A model generated the notes under the pieces. The model had not been told where the DNA came from and searched no databases. It saw only the letters and a program-made list of their open reading frames with translations. 64,000 nucleotides of DNA, from the NCBI GenBank assembly GCA_963834135.1, contig CAWIAN010000010.1, positions 682,001 through 746,000 on the forward strand. Direction: 5' to 3'. Within the stretch, counting starts at the first letter, position 1. Every line of letters begins with the position of its first letter. Shown here in pieces: positions 45,486-54,284 of the stretch. Source of the DNA: Bog-257 sp963834135 (GTDB lineage: Bacteria > Acidobacteriota > Terriglobia > Terriglobales > Acidobacteriaceae). The position numbers and the translations under genes were made by a program.

Positions 45486-45525
45486 GAAGTCCTCTGGGAA
45501 ATTGGAATGACGTCCTGGCTGCTGC

Positions 45526-47175
45526 TCAATACGCGAAATCCAGACCGACGACTGCCGTGTTGGTGTGGAATGGGTTGAAAGCCATCGGCAAACCGGTCGC
45601 GGGATTGTTTGCCACGATGACCGATTGCGATGGACGGAACTGATATTCGAAGGTTGCTTTAATATTGGCGTGAATCAGGAACTGCACGCCCGGCGTGAAG
45701 CGATTACGTGTTGAGCCAAATGCTGCATTGAACGGCGAACCGGTGAATGACGGGTTACTCGTCAGAGCATTAATGCGATCTGAGTTCGAGTTCACCCCGT
45801 CATAGCGCATCAGGACCATCATCCAGGGATATGCCAGCCACTCCACGTCCGCAAAACCGCCGCTGAAGGTTGCCGCCGTCCCCTGGACGAATCCGGCCGG
45901 CGAGATCTGACCAATGCTCTGTAATGGAATCAGAGTTCCGGTGGCGTCCACCGGCAGAAGGTTCATGTCGTGGCCGTACATATACAGCGCGTTGAATTGC
46001 AGGCAGCAGCGATAGTTGAACGTCATGTTGGCGCCGACCCGATAGAAGGGCTCGCGCGCGGTTAGTACCTCGCCGGTTCCGTCTGCCGCTACGCCCTCCA
46101 GGCGTTGTTCGGAACGCCCGTAGAAGTAATACGTACCCAGGTTGAGATAAGTGTGGTCGCGTGGGCCGGTTGCACCCGCTGCTTGTATCGCGTTGCGGCT
46201 ATCCTTGTCGCGCTCCAGGTTGAACCGGTAATTGAAACTGGCGTAAATATCCTTGAAATCGGCATTGGATTGAACGCCCAGGCCACCCTGATTGCTCCCC
46301 AACACCGTCGGCACATACGGGCTGTATCCCACGCCCCCGCCGGTGTTCTGGTCGATAAATGCGATGGAGTAGTTGTAGCCTCCGGTGTGCAGGCCGCCAC
46401 TGAGCTCAACCCCTTTGCCCGTTTCCGCCAGCGCGTAGTGGTTGTTGACGAATTGCTGCGGGAAGACCGCATTCATGGAGCCGATGTTCGACTGCAGGTA
46501 AATGTCGTAAGGACTCGTCCAGATACTGCGGGCTTGGGTGAACGGAATCTCCAATTCGAATTGACCAACGCGCAGATTCAGTGCGTGGGTAGGGAGCTTG
46601 AGGAACCGTCCGATGTCAACGAACTTAAGATACGCGTCCCCGAGTCCGCCGTTGGCATTGGCGGAAGCGACACTTAGGTCGTCATTCACCCAGAACGCAA
46701 TGTCGCTGCCGAAGTTTCCTGCGGTGAAGAGACTGAACACACCGCTCTCAAAATCCGTCGCCGGCACCAGAGGCGGAAGAGTGCCTGGTGAGGTCAAAGC
46801 CGCGAAATTGCTGCTGCTTGAACCCGTGTATTGAAAGTAGTTGGTGTAGCGAAACCCAATCGGCGGAATTCCTGGGATCGTTCCCGGCCAGATCGCCTTG
46901 GGCCACAACTCCTTGTTAGCCGGAGCACCCAACATCACCGGCGGGATCTTGAGCATGGACTCATCGTCTTTCGGAAACTTGAATCCTGCATCCTTGAAGG
47001 CTTTGCCGAAGTCGTTCAGCTTCGGAAAATCAAGGTGGCAGGTGCTACAGCTGGTACCGTACATACGCGCAAATGCCGGGATCGCATGACTGGTGTTGGA
47101 GAATGCGCACATCAACACCAGCTGTGCGATCAGCACACACTGTAGCCTGCCGAATTCGGGAACACGTTTCAACAT
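45526..47175 (-). CDS. Outer-membrane barrel with N-terminal heme c motif (Cyc2-like layout)
   Basis: The 549-residue protein has a signal peptide, then IPAFARMYGTSCSTCHLDF (heme c site Cys43, Cys46, His47) and PKLNDFGKAFKDAGFKFP. The rest is rich in alternating aromatic strands with small loops and ends in VVGLDFAY, a C-terminal Phe/Tyr outer-membrane signature. One heme domain fused to a barrel is the layout of Cyc2-type Fe(II) oxidases, but many relatives are uncharacterised. With a cupredoxin and diheme cytochrome beside it, electron transfer across the outer membrane is plausible. Confidence 0.75.
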   Translation of the reverse strand: MLKRVPEFGRLQCVLIAQLVLMCAFSNTSHAIPAFARMYGTSCSTCHLDFPKLNDFGKAFKDAGFKFPKDDESMLKIPPVMLGAPANKELWPKAIWPGTIPGIPPIGFRYTNYFQYTGSSSSNFAALTSPGTLPPLVPATDFESGVFSLFTAGNFGSDIAFWVNDDLSVASANANGGLGDAYLKFVDIGRFLKLPTHALNLRVGQFELEIPFTQARSIWTSPYDIYLQSNIGSMNAVFPQQFVNNHYALAETGKGVELSGGLHTGGYNYSIAFIDQNTGGGVGYSPYVPTVLGSNQGGLGVQSNADFKDIYASFNYRFNLERDKDSRNAIQAAGATGPRDHTYLNLGTYYFYGRSEQRLEGVAADGTGEVLTAREPFYRVGANMTFNYRCCLQFNALYMYGHDMNLLPVDATGTLIPLQSIGQISPAGFVQGTAATFSGGFADVEWLAYPWMMVLMRYDGVNSNSDRINALTSNPSFTGSPFNAAFGSTRNRFTPGVQFLIHANIKATFEYQFRPSQSVIVANNPATGLPMAFNPFHTNTAVVGLDFAY

Positions 47176-47204
47176 GAACTCCTTCTCCTGCGGATCCCGC
47201 TAGC

Positions 47205-48431
47205 TCACCGCGCCACCAAATCACCCACCTCGTGCTCCGTTGCCACATGTTCAATCGGGTGCGGACGGTGGGCATCGCCTCTGCGACCCAGCCTGTGCAG
47301 CTCGTAAGCTGCGAAACCCATACCGCCAGCGATCACGCCCAGCGCTAACGCTCCCGATCCAATCAGCGAAAGCGTAAGCAGCCACTCCGGAATGCCCTGT
47401 GACGGCCTCGGATTGCCTGGAGAAGGCTCCACTCGCAAAGCGGAAGGCGACTCCGGAGAGGACGCTGGACCGCTGTTCCCAATTGCGTCGGGCTGGGCCG
47501 CAGCAACCACCGGCACACTTGCAGCCATTTGCACTGGTGGGTTCGCCGTCAAATAGAGATAAACATCCGCTGCCTCATCACGCGTGAGGTAATAGAAGAC
47601 TGGCATGCGGCCACGATGCAGCATCGCCGGACTGCCCTCAAGAATCGGAGCACCCGCCGTGATCTTTCGTATGAACTGAAGTTCGTCGGTACGCGTAGTC
47701 AGCGTTTGCAGTGGTGGAATCGCCCCGCCTTCCAACTGCTCAGGGTTGGGATTCGGACCGGTCGCATCGTGGCAGGTGTGGCAAGTCGACTTAACGATGT
47801 GCTCGCCGATTCTCTCCGGCGTCTCGGTTACCGTGAGTTGGGCAGCCCCGGGGACATCCGCCAGCTTTCTCAGGTAAGCCATCAGCGCCCGAATCTCGGC
47901 GTCATCGAGATGTGGAAATGGTGGCATGCTTTCCCCACCGTTGTGCAGCCGCTGCAGCAGCGCAGCCTGCGCCTGTCCCGCCAGCTCCGATGCGGCAGCC
48001 GGAGTCATATCCATTCCCGACTTCTTCATTCGTTGCAGTACCAGTGGAACGGACGTTGCACGCACGGGATCGATAACCGAATTGATTTCCGGCGGCGCTC
48101 CCAGCCCCGCTTCGCCGTGGCATCCCTGGCAGTTGAGACGATAGAGATCTTCGCCATGCATCTGCGTAGGCTGAGAAGCTTGCGGCAACGCTCCCAGCTG
48201 CCATCCGGCCGGCGTCACTCCGTCCGTGGGGGCGGGCGGACCCAGTCGTCCAGTCTTGCCCATACTGGTGGCGCCAAAGGAGCGATGCAGATGGTGAATC
48301 CAGCTCTCACCTCCGGTTGCTGTCACAGAATTGTCACTGTTACGACGCGAATCATTGGCAGCACTCGCCTGAAGAGGCAGGCTGGCGAGCATGCACAACG
48401 TGACCAAGGTGAGTCGTAGCTGTGTGCGCAT
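47205..48431 (-). CDS. Diheme cytochrome c with C-terminal membrane anchor
   Basis: The 408-residue protein has a signal-type N-terminus, a first heme site Cys101-Cys104-His105 (CQGCHGEAG) with a later Met (ESMPPFPHL), and a second heme site Cys217-Cys220-His221 (CHTCHDATG) with a distal Met (RGRMPVFYYL). A Pro/Ser-rich linker and a C-terminal membrane helix (LTLSLIGSGALALGVIAGGM) follow, with a His-rich cytoplasmic tail. It should pass electrons at the periplasmic face. ATG at 48431 has AGGAGG upstream and removes an unsupported extension. It is the first gene of the operon. Confidence 0.88.
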   Translation of the reverse strand: MRTQLRLTLVTLCMLASLPLQASAANDSRRNSDNSVTATGGESWIHHLHRSFGATSMGKTGRLGPPAPTDGVTPAGWQLGALPQASQPTQMHGEDLYRLNCQGCHGEAGLGAPPEINSVIDPVRATSVPLVLQRMKKSGMDMTPAAASELAGQAQAALLQRLHNGGESMPPFPHLDDAEIRALMAYLRKLADVPGAAQLTVTETPERIGEHIVKSTCHTCHDATGPNPNPEQLEGGAIPPLQTLTTRTDELQFIRKITAGAPILEGSPAMLHRGRMPVFYYLTRDEAADVYLYLTANPPVQMAASVPVVAAAQPDAIGNSGPASSPESPSALRVEPSPGNPRPSQGIPEWLLTLSLIGSGALALGVIAGGMGFAAYELHRLGRRGDAHRPHPIEHVATEHEVGDLVAR

Positions 48432-48648
48432 CGCTTGCCTCCTGACCGCTGCGATGCCCCTAAACATAGGGCAGCCGATAAAGTCAGTTGTCAGCAGGCC
48501 GTGAAGTCGATGTCAACTTTTCGAAACAGACGTCTTACATTGTGCGGTTTCTGCGCAGACAAGGAGGAGAGAACAACTCAGGTTTTCGAAGCCGAATTCA
48601 GCCCTGCCAAAGAACCGCAACGCGCGAACCAGCGGCTCGCAACGCAGT

Positions 48649-49800
48649 CTATTGATTCGCTACCACCGCGAGGCCAACGGGATTGGCGATGGAGTAAGGT
48701 GATCCAGGAGCTTGTGTAAGGCCTTGTCCGTTGAAGTTGAAGATATAAAGACTGTCGCCTAACGCAAAAACGTGGTTGGCGCTGTCCCACAAAACATAGT
48801 TCAAACCCTGTACTTGTACCGGCGCGCTCAAGACGCTCATGGTTCCGTTGGAGTGGAGCTGTAGTACTTGTATACCGTTGCCTGCCACAGCGAGGTAGGT
48901 TCCACTGGGATCGAAAGCCATGGCGTTTTCGTGAACTGCCGGCGCAATCTGCGAGCCTGGCACGAAATTCAAACCCCCATTTGAGCCGACGGTGTAGTTG
49001 CCGAGGATGTATCCGTTGTCATTGCAGCCCAAGCCTCCGCCGTACCAGCTCAAGGTCACGAATCCCTGGACTGAGGCGCTGACTGTGCTGATGTTGCAGA
49101 CCTGTTCCTGAGGATTCGGAAGCGGCGGAGCATAAACCGGGCCGGGATGGATAAAGGCCAGCGTCCCATTCGCATTGCGTCGCAACATGCCGAAGTCCTG
49201 CGCGATGGGTGTATAAGCAAAGTGATCGTCGGGCGAAAACGTCATCACTCCCTGCCACTTCGCGGGCCCATCCTGCAACGTAGGACTGCTCATGTAGGAA
49301 AGCTGCCCGTCCGCGCCGATCGCCCAGGGTAGTACTTCACTGTTGCAAGATCCACAGGTGTCTACCGAATTGAGCACCCGGCCTGCGCGGTCGACATTCA
49401 GAGCGCTGACGATTTGCCCCTGCGGATACTGGATGTACGCGAGCCCATTTACCACCGAGGTCTCGCTTAGCGCACCATTCGATCCCACGTCGTAGGAGGC
49501 GATGTTTTGCATGTCCTCGCCGAAGAGATGATTGCCGGAGGCCACCAGACTGAAGCTGGGCAGGCTGAATGGAGAACCCGGTATGGTCTGGGTGCTGCCG
49601 TCGGCCGCTACCGCAAAGCCGGCGATTGAGCCCGTAGTGCCATCGTATGCTCCAACATAAACGTAGCTGGATGCCGCCGCGGAAAGCTTGTCCCGCTCAG
49701 CCGCGTAGCTGGATACAGCCGGCAGAAGGAGACACAACACTAAACCGGCAAACAATCGGGAGGGTACGAACCGAGGCTTCGCAATATTGATGTGGCACAT
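48649..49800 (-). CDS. Secreted beta-propeller (lactonase-like) protein
   Basis: The 383-residue protein has a signal peptide (RLFAGLVLCLLLPAVSSYA) and repeated blades of the YVGAYDGTTGSIAGFAVAAD kind, with GSPFSL, DGPAKWQGVMTFSPDD and MAFDPSGTYLAVAGNGIQVL spaced along it. The seven-blade propeller fold of 6-phosphogluconolactonase is used by many secreted acidobacterial proteins, usually without known enzymatic activity. ATG at 49800 follows GGAGGA; the frame is open upstream without a signal peptide. It is the same strand as the cytochrome operon but 217 bases away and probably separate. Confidence 0.8.
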   Translation of the reverse strand: MCHINIAKPRFVPSRLFAGLVLCLLLPAVSSYAAERDKLSAAASSYVYVGAYDGTTGSIAGFAVAADGSTQTIPGSPFSLPSFSLVASGNHLFGEDMQNIASYDVGSNGALSETSVVNGLAYIQYPQGQIVSALNVDRAGRVLNSVDTCGSCNSEVLPWAIGADGQLSYMSSPTLQDGPAKWQGVMTFSPDDHFAYTPIAQDFGMLRRNANGTLAFIHPGPVYAPPLPNPQEQVCNISTVSASVQGFVTLSWYGGGLGCNDNGYILGNYTVGSNGGLNFVPGSQIAPAVHENAMAFDPSGTYLAVAGNGIQVLQLHSNGTMSVLSAPVQVQGLNYVLWDSANHVFALGDSLYIFNFNGQGLTQAPGSPYSIANPVGLAVVANQ

Positions 49801-50024
49801 GGCTCCTCCAACTACTAAGGGGCTACCGACTTGGAGGCGCAGCTGCTCACAATGGGTTTTCTGATCGTCCAAAAAAATCGTGCCGGCGATGTGCCTGGCA
49901 TCGCTTCGTACAAGCGTTACATTTCTCGGACCACCGTCGAACACCTGACACGCGATTTGCATCCAACTCTGCTCAGTGGGAGCTCTCGGTGCTCCCGATC
50001 TCGGCTGAAATCACGCAGGGGCTT

Positions 50025-51092
50025 ATGAGACTCGGATTCACCTGGTATGCTCTCGCGGTCATCTTCCTGATGCTGTTAATCGGCGTCGCCCACAGCCAGC
50101 AAAGCGGGCCTGCGATTCAGCAGAATGCTGGACAGGCCTCGCAACCCGCAGCGGGTTCGAATATTCCCGGACAGGTTGGATCGCAAATGCCGCCCGCAGC
50201 TCAACCGTCGGGTAAGAACAATCCGCCGGCGAGCGGCAGCGGCGGCCAAGCTGCGACCACGACCTCAGTCGGCATCGACGCTGACGATAACCCCTATGAT
50301 CCCCTGCTCGAGCCCCCACCGTTGCCGAAAGGCAAGACGACACTCATCGGCGGAATCGCCACCAGCGTAGATCACGTTCGCAATCGCCTCACCGTCCAGC
50401 CTTTTGGAAAAGGTACTAAGGTGAAGGTCTTTATCGACGAGCGCTCGCACATCTATCGCAACGGGACGGAGACTACGGTCCTGGGGATTCACAAGGGCGA
50501 CCGCGTTTATGTCGACACCATGTTGGCGAGCAATGACCGTATTCTTGCCCGCAACGTGCGCGTGCTGACCGAGAGCGGCTTGGCCGAAGTACGCGGCCAG
50601 GTGCTTTCTACCAATCCCGAGCGCGGCACGATCAGTGTGCGCGACCAGCTATCGGCTAAGCCTGTCTCGTTTACGGTGAATGGCGCAACCAAGTACAGTT
50701 CAACCAAAGGAAGTGCGGCCGTCGCCGATGTTCAGCCGGGCTCGTTGATTGATGTGCAATTTTCACCACGACGCGATCAAGCAGTAGCGCAGGAAATCAA
50801 GGTCTTGGCCAAGCCGGGCGACAACTACATCTTTTCCGGCGTAGTCACAAACCTCAACATGCGTACCAACTCGTTCTTCCTCGATAACACGAGTGACGAG
50901 GAGAACTATGAAGTGTTCTTCTCGCGCGACGCCGTAACCAACTTGTCGGCACTGCGAATCGGTGCCGAGGTTACTGCCCGTACGGTCTTCGACGGCAAGC
51001 AATACACCGCGAGCAATGTACGCGTGGAAAAGCCGGAGGCAAGTGAGCCGGGCCAGACACCGCCATCCGGACAACAGTCGGAAGTGCAGTAA
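50025..51092 (+). CDS. Secreted DUF5666-like repeat protein
   Basis: The 355-residue protein has an N-terminal signal or anchor (WYALAVIFLMLLIGVAHS), a Gln/Pro/Gly-rich linker of about 60 residues, and then three or four OB-like repeats. Examples are LIGGIATSVDHVRNRLTV, VRGQVLSTNPERGTISV and FSGVVTNLNMRTNSFFL, each followed by KVFID- or FTVNG-type strands and a LxxGDRVYVD-like strand. Function is unknown for such acidobacterial proteins. GTG upstream at 49989 is possible, but ATG at 50025 gives the better signal peptide. Confidence 0.7.
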   Translation: MRLGFTWYALAVIFLMLLIGVAHSQQSGPAIQQNAGQASQPAAGSNIPGQVGSQMPPAAQPSGKNNPPASGSGGQAATTTSVGIDADDNPYDPLLEPPPLPKGKTTLIGGIATSVDHVRNRLTVQPFGKGTKVKVFIDERSHIYRNGTETTVLGIHKGDRVYVDTMLASNDRILARNVRVLTESGLAEVRGQVLSTNPERGTISVRDQLSAKPVSFTVNGATKYSSTKGSAAVADVQPGSLIDVQFSPRRDQAVAQEIKVLAKPGDNYIFSGVVTNLNMRTNSFFLDNTSDEENYEVFFSRDAVTNLSALRIGAEVTARTVFDGKQYTASNVRVEKPEASEPGQTPPSGQQSEVQ

Positions 51093-51176
51093 GACCTACT
51101 GGATTAGTGATTCACGACAGGCGAACCGGGCATGCCTACCCGAATGAGGGGAACTCTCGAGTTCGAATCGAAGCTT

Positions 51177-51608
51177 TTATCCGTTGTTCTTCTTCAGCAA
51201 TATTCCCGCTAACAGAGCGACCGCCGCCCCTAGCAGCCATTCGATGCGCCAAGTCTGCACGGCCTGCCAATCGATCAGCGTGTCCTCTCGATAGACCACG
51301 CCCGTCAATACGGCTGCGAGGCCAAAAACCAACGCCACTACCAGACACAGCACGCACGGAACGGACAGTCCCAAATGCCGGAAGATGCCAGAAAGATCGG
51401 TTCGCGACTCGCGCTCTTTCGCCTCGGGAAATGCCTCGACGGTCGCACCTTCCCGGGTGACGCCGCACGAGTGGCAGTATCGGGCGCCGGGGGTATAGTC
51501 CATACCACAATGCCAACAGATGCCGCGCAAACTGGGGATGACACGCGCCACATCGGGATTGGCAGGACGCCAGTATTCCTGGCTGGTGCTTTTGGCCGCC
51601 GAAGCCAT
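51177..51608 (-). CDS. Zinc-ribbon membrane protein of unknown function
   Basis: The 143-residue protein has a zinc-ribbon near residues 30-50 (CWHCGMDYTPGARYCHSCG) and two C-terminal membrane helices (VPCVLCLVVALVFGLAAVLTG and WLLGAAVALLAGILL) ending in KKNNG. The ribbon is presumably cytosolic. Function is unknown. ATG at 51608 follows GGAGACC and is preferred over a start 20 codons earlier. Its partner is unclear: the next gene, 161 bases upstream on the same strand, is also small and unknown. Confidence 0.7.
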   Translation of the reverse strand: MASAAKSTSQEYWRPANPDVARVIPSLRGICWHCGMDYTPGARYCHSCGVTREGATVEAFPEAKERESRTDLSGIFRHLGLSVPCVLCLVVALVFGLAAVLTGVVYREDTLIDWQAVQTWRIEWLLGAAVALLAGILLKKNNG

Positions 51609-51769
51609 GAGAGGGTCTCCTGTTTTGCTAGCTAATTGCAGGGCAAGCGGACAACCAAAGTAATGCAATACATAAGTACAAAGGAACGCAGCTAGATAGC
51701 CAGCGAAGTCGCGTCGCGGCGAGGTTGCAGGTGAGAAAAATTTACGGATGAATGGAAAGACTGGCGGGA

Positions 51770-52018
51770 TTAGCTGCGCTTTGGCATGGTAATCACCTCG
51801 CCGGTGACTGCCCGCTTACTGTCATTACTCCAGTAGCTCAGCAGCAGCAGATCGCTTGCGGTGAACTGAATCGCTTCTGGTCGGCGAGTGCCGTTGGTGA
51901 AGATATATTGATCGAGCACTTCATGAAGACGAGTGATGCTGATTTCCAAAGCAGCAGCGGCTTCGGCTTCGTTATACAACTCTTTGGTCGAGCGTTTTAC
52001 GTTGGCCATTGGGCGCAT
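51770..52018 (-). CDS. Small protein, possible DNA-binding (HTH-like) type
   Basis: This 82-residue protein (102 if started at 52081) has the pattern STKELYNEAEAAAALEISITRLHEVLDQY followed by TASDLLLLSYW. This resembles the helix-turn-helix of MerR/excisionase-like helix proteins used by regulators of the neighbouring region, but the match is weak. ATG at 52018 has AGGA upstream. It lies divergent from the TPR gene and could control it, which is inference. Confidence 0.5.
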   Translation of the reverse strand: MRPMANVKRSTKELYNEAEAAAALEISITRLHEVLDQYIFTNGTRRPEAIQFTASDLLLLSYWSNDSKRAVTGEVITMPKRS

Positions 52019-52093
52019 CCGGGGTTCCTGCAACCTTTGTACCTGCTTTTGGGAGCTGGTGATATCAGGTAAACTGCTCATAAGTCGGTCGTG

Positions 52094-53320
52094 ATGAAAC
52101 CTTACCGAATCTTGTTGTTCTTCCTGTGCCTCGGCTGGGGAGTACTAAGCGGAGGCCTGTTGGACGCGGTGGCGGATGCGAATAGCTCCCCCGTGCCAAC
52201 GCGCGTAGACAATGATGCCAATACTCGTAAGGGTTACGATTACTTCTACAATCTGGAATACGAGAAGGCCATCCACGAGTTCGAACTCGCTCAGGCGGCG
52301 CATCCCGACGACCCCTTTGCCGTCAACCACACCATGTCCGCGGTCATCTTCAAAGAGCTCTATCGCATTGGCGCGCTGGACACGGAAGCGTTCGCGGGTG
52401 ACAACTTCCTCACCAAGAAGCCGACCGCTCCCCTGGATCCGGCAGTGGCGGACCGCGTAAAACAACTGACCGACCGGTCACTGGCCCTGTCGCAGGCCCA
52501 ACTCGACAAGAACCCTAACGACGTGAATGCCCTCTATGCGCGGGGAGCCGCGCGCGCCATGAACGCGACTTATGTCGGGGTGGCAACCCACGCCTGGATC
52601 GCTGCCCTGCGCAGCGCGGTTTCGGCCCGCCATGATAACGAACGCGTGCTGGAGCTCGACCCTAAATACGTGGATGCAAAGGTGGCAGTTGGGACCGACC
52701 TTTACATTGTCGGATCGTTGAGCTGGCCGGTAAAAGTAGCAGCCTCGGTAGCAGGGCTGAGCGGCAATAAACAGAAAGGGCTGGACTATCTTCGGGAAGC
52801 CTCAGCCAGCAGCCACGTTGAAGTCGCAGTCGACGCCAAGATCATCCTGGCCCTTTTCCTGCGCCGTGAACAGCGCTATGCCGAAGCGTTGCAGGTGGTC
52901 AACAGCATGCAGAATGACTACCCGCGTAACTTCCTGATGGCCACCGAATATGCCCACCTGCTGAATGCTGCCGGACACGGCCAGGAAGCGATTGCGGCCT
53001 ACCGGAAGGTCATAACCGGTTGCCAACATAACGTCTACGTCGGATGCCGCGTCGAGATTGCCGCCTACGGCCTGGGCGAATCCCTGCGCGGGCAACGCGA
53101 GTACGTTGAAGCGGCGCAGGCCTATGAGCTGGCCGCCACGAATGGCAAGGACACTGAACTTCGCCAACGGGCGACCTTAGCCGCCGGGCAGATGTACGAC
53201 GTTCTGCAAAAGCGGGACACGGCTCTGGAGAAGTACAAGGCGGTCATTGCCGAAAATTCTGCTACCAATTCAGCTGACCTGGCCCGCCACTATATGAAAC
53301 AAGCGTACAAGACGCCGTAA
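52094..53320 (+). CDS. Exported TPR-repeat protein
   Basis: The 408-residue protein has a signal peptide (ILLFFLCLGWGVLSGG) and helical repeats of the TPR kind: YDYFYNLEYEKAIHEFELA near the start, PNDVNALYARGAARA, and near the end AEALQVVNSMQNDYPRNF, YRKVITGCQHN, VEAAQAYELAATNG and ALEKYKAVIAENS. TPRs bind partner proteins, probably in the periplasm. Function is unknown. A GTG directly before the ATG is an alternative start. The 200-base gap after it holds a CRP-type operator. Confidence 0.8.
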   Translation: MKPYRILLFFLCLGWGVLSGGLLDAVADANSSPVPTRVDNDANTRKGYDYFYNLEYEKAIHEFELAQAAHPDDPFAVNHTMSAVIFKELYRIGALDTEAFAGDNFLTKKPTAPLDPAVADRVKQLTDRSLALSQAQLDKNPNDVNALYARGAARAMNATYVGVATHAWIAALRSAVSARHDNERVLELDPKYVDAKVAVGTDLYIVGSLSWPVKVAASVAGLSGNKQKGLDYLREASASSHVEVAVDAKIILALFLRREQRYAEALQVVNSMQNDYPRNFLMATEYAHLLNAAGHGQEAIAAYRKVITGCQHNVYVGCRVEIAAYGLGESLRGQREYVEAAQAYELAATNGKDTELRQRATLAAGQMYDVLQKRDTALEKYKAVIAENSATNSADLARHYMKQAYKTP

Positions 53321-53398
53321 CGCCCGTTCACCAGCCGCAATCAAATCCCTTCTGCAGTTGCCGCGCCCCGGACTATTACAACTTTAGTTAGTGCTTCC

Positions 53399-53414
53399 TG
53401 TGACGCAAATCACA
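53399..53414. promoter_or_regulatory. Perfect CRP/FNR-type palindrome
   Basis: TGTGA at 53399-53403 and TCACA at 53410-53414 are separated by six bases, the exact consensus half-sites of a CRP-family operator. A -10-like TGTAAT lies at 53448-53453, so a transcription start near 53460 would place the operator near -54. It may control the small gene at 53522. The regulator itself is not in this window. Confidence 0.5.
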
Positions 53415-53521
53415 GTGCATCGGACGCCTTCTGCTTCATCTTTGCCTTGTAATTATCCGGTGTTCAGCCGGTTTCACAACGCGGCCCTTGTAAGGCAGGG
53501 ATTCAGCAGGAGCAGGTATTT

Positions 53522-53737
53522 ATGTCGTCCGCAGTCAGTTCGCCAACCTGGTATCACGCCAACAAATATGCCGCGGAAGCGGCATGCGAGGAATGTGGAG
53601 GCGTCGTGCGCCATGCCCCCTGGTGTGCTCTTTGCAACCCCGTGATGGCTTATGCCAATGAGATTCTTCAAGACGGCAGCAAGCTCAGCATCCAAGACCA
53701 ATTAATCCTGCACGCCTTGGGAGTTGCCTGGGTGTGA
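53522..53737 (+). CDS. Small four-cysteine protein
   Basis: The 71-residue protein has CEECGGVVRHAPWCALC, two CxxC pairs, probably a zinc knuckle or redox site, followed by a helical tail (MAYANEILQDGSKLSIQDQL). A good ribosome-binding site (AGGAGCAGG) precedes the ATG, and a CRP-type palindrome lies about 110 bases upstream. Function is unknown. Similar small Cys-rich proteins often bind metals or partners. Confidence 0.6.
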   Translation: MSSAVSSPTWYHANKYAAEAACEECGGVVRHAPWCALCNPVMAYANEILQDGSKLSIQDQLILHALGVAWV

Positions 53738-53750
53738 GCGAGCGGATTTC

Positions 53751-54035
53751 CTAATCCTGCCGCCACACGTAGAAGTAATCGTCGTCGACGCTGGTCGCCA
53801 GATCGAGCTTGCTTTTCGCAGAAGCACGGCTGAGGGCAGCGCGAATGTGCTCGATCTTGGCTTCTCCGAGCGCGCTACGCGGAACTCGCAAGGCTCGCTT
53901 GTTTTTCAGGCCGTCCACTTCCCGCAGTATTTTTTCCACAATCTGGTGATGCTTGCTCTTGCGGTTGGTGGGCACGTCGCTGCGCGCAATGGATGCGAAT
54001 TGCATGTCGTTCGAGTCAGATAGGCGGTCGCGCAT
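53751..54035 (-). CDS. Small basic protein of unknown function
   Basis: The 94-residue product is rich in Lys and Arg (RKSKHHQIVEKILREVDGLKNKRALRVPRSAL) and ends with a acidic-aromatic strip (SVDDDYFYVWRQD). It resembles small nucleic-acid-binding proteins only in charge. An ATG at 54035 is chosen over an upstream start at 54092. The gene converges with the preceding small gene, 13 bases apart. Confidence 0.4.
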   Translation of the reverse strand: MRDRLSDSNDMQFASIARSDVPTNRKSKHHQIVEKILREVDGLKNKRALRVPRSALGEAKIEHIRAALSRASAKSKLDLATSVDDDYFYVWRQD

Positions 54036-54284
54036 GGTCTTATCCCGATCTGATAATCGATACTGCAAGCCACAAACATACCACAATTTCAATTCTTATT
54101 TCGCATACTATTTTGATGCCTAAAGTGGAAACCTAATTGCATACCTAAACGTACAACTAAGGGCTTCCCAAACTGCATCTCTAAACTAGTAAACGCCGGG
54201 TGGTTGCGGGATTCCCTCGTCTCGATCGCCATCCGGGCTTATTTTGGGCTGCGGTTCCGAGCCAGAGAAAGCGGAGGTTGGTGA

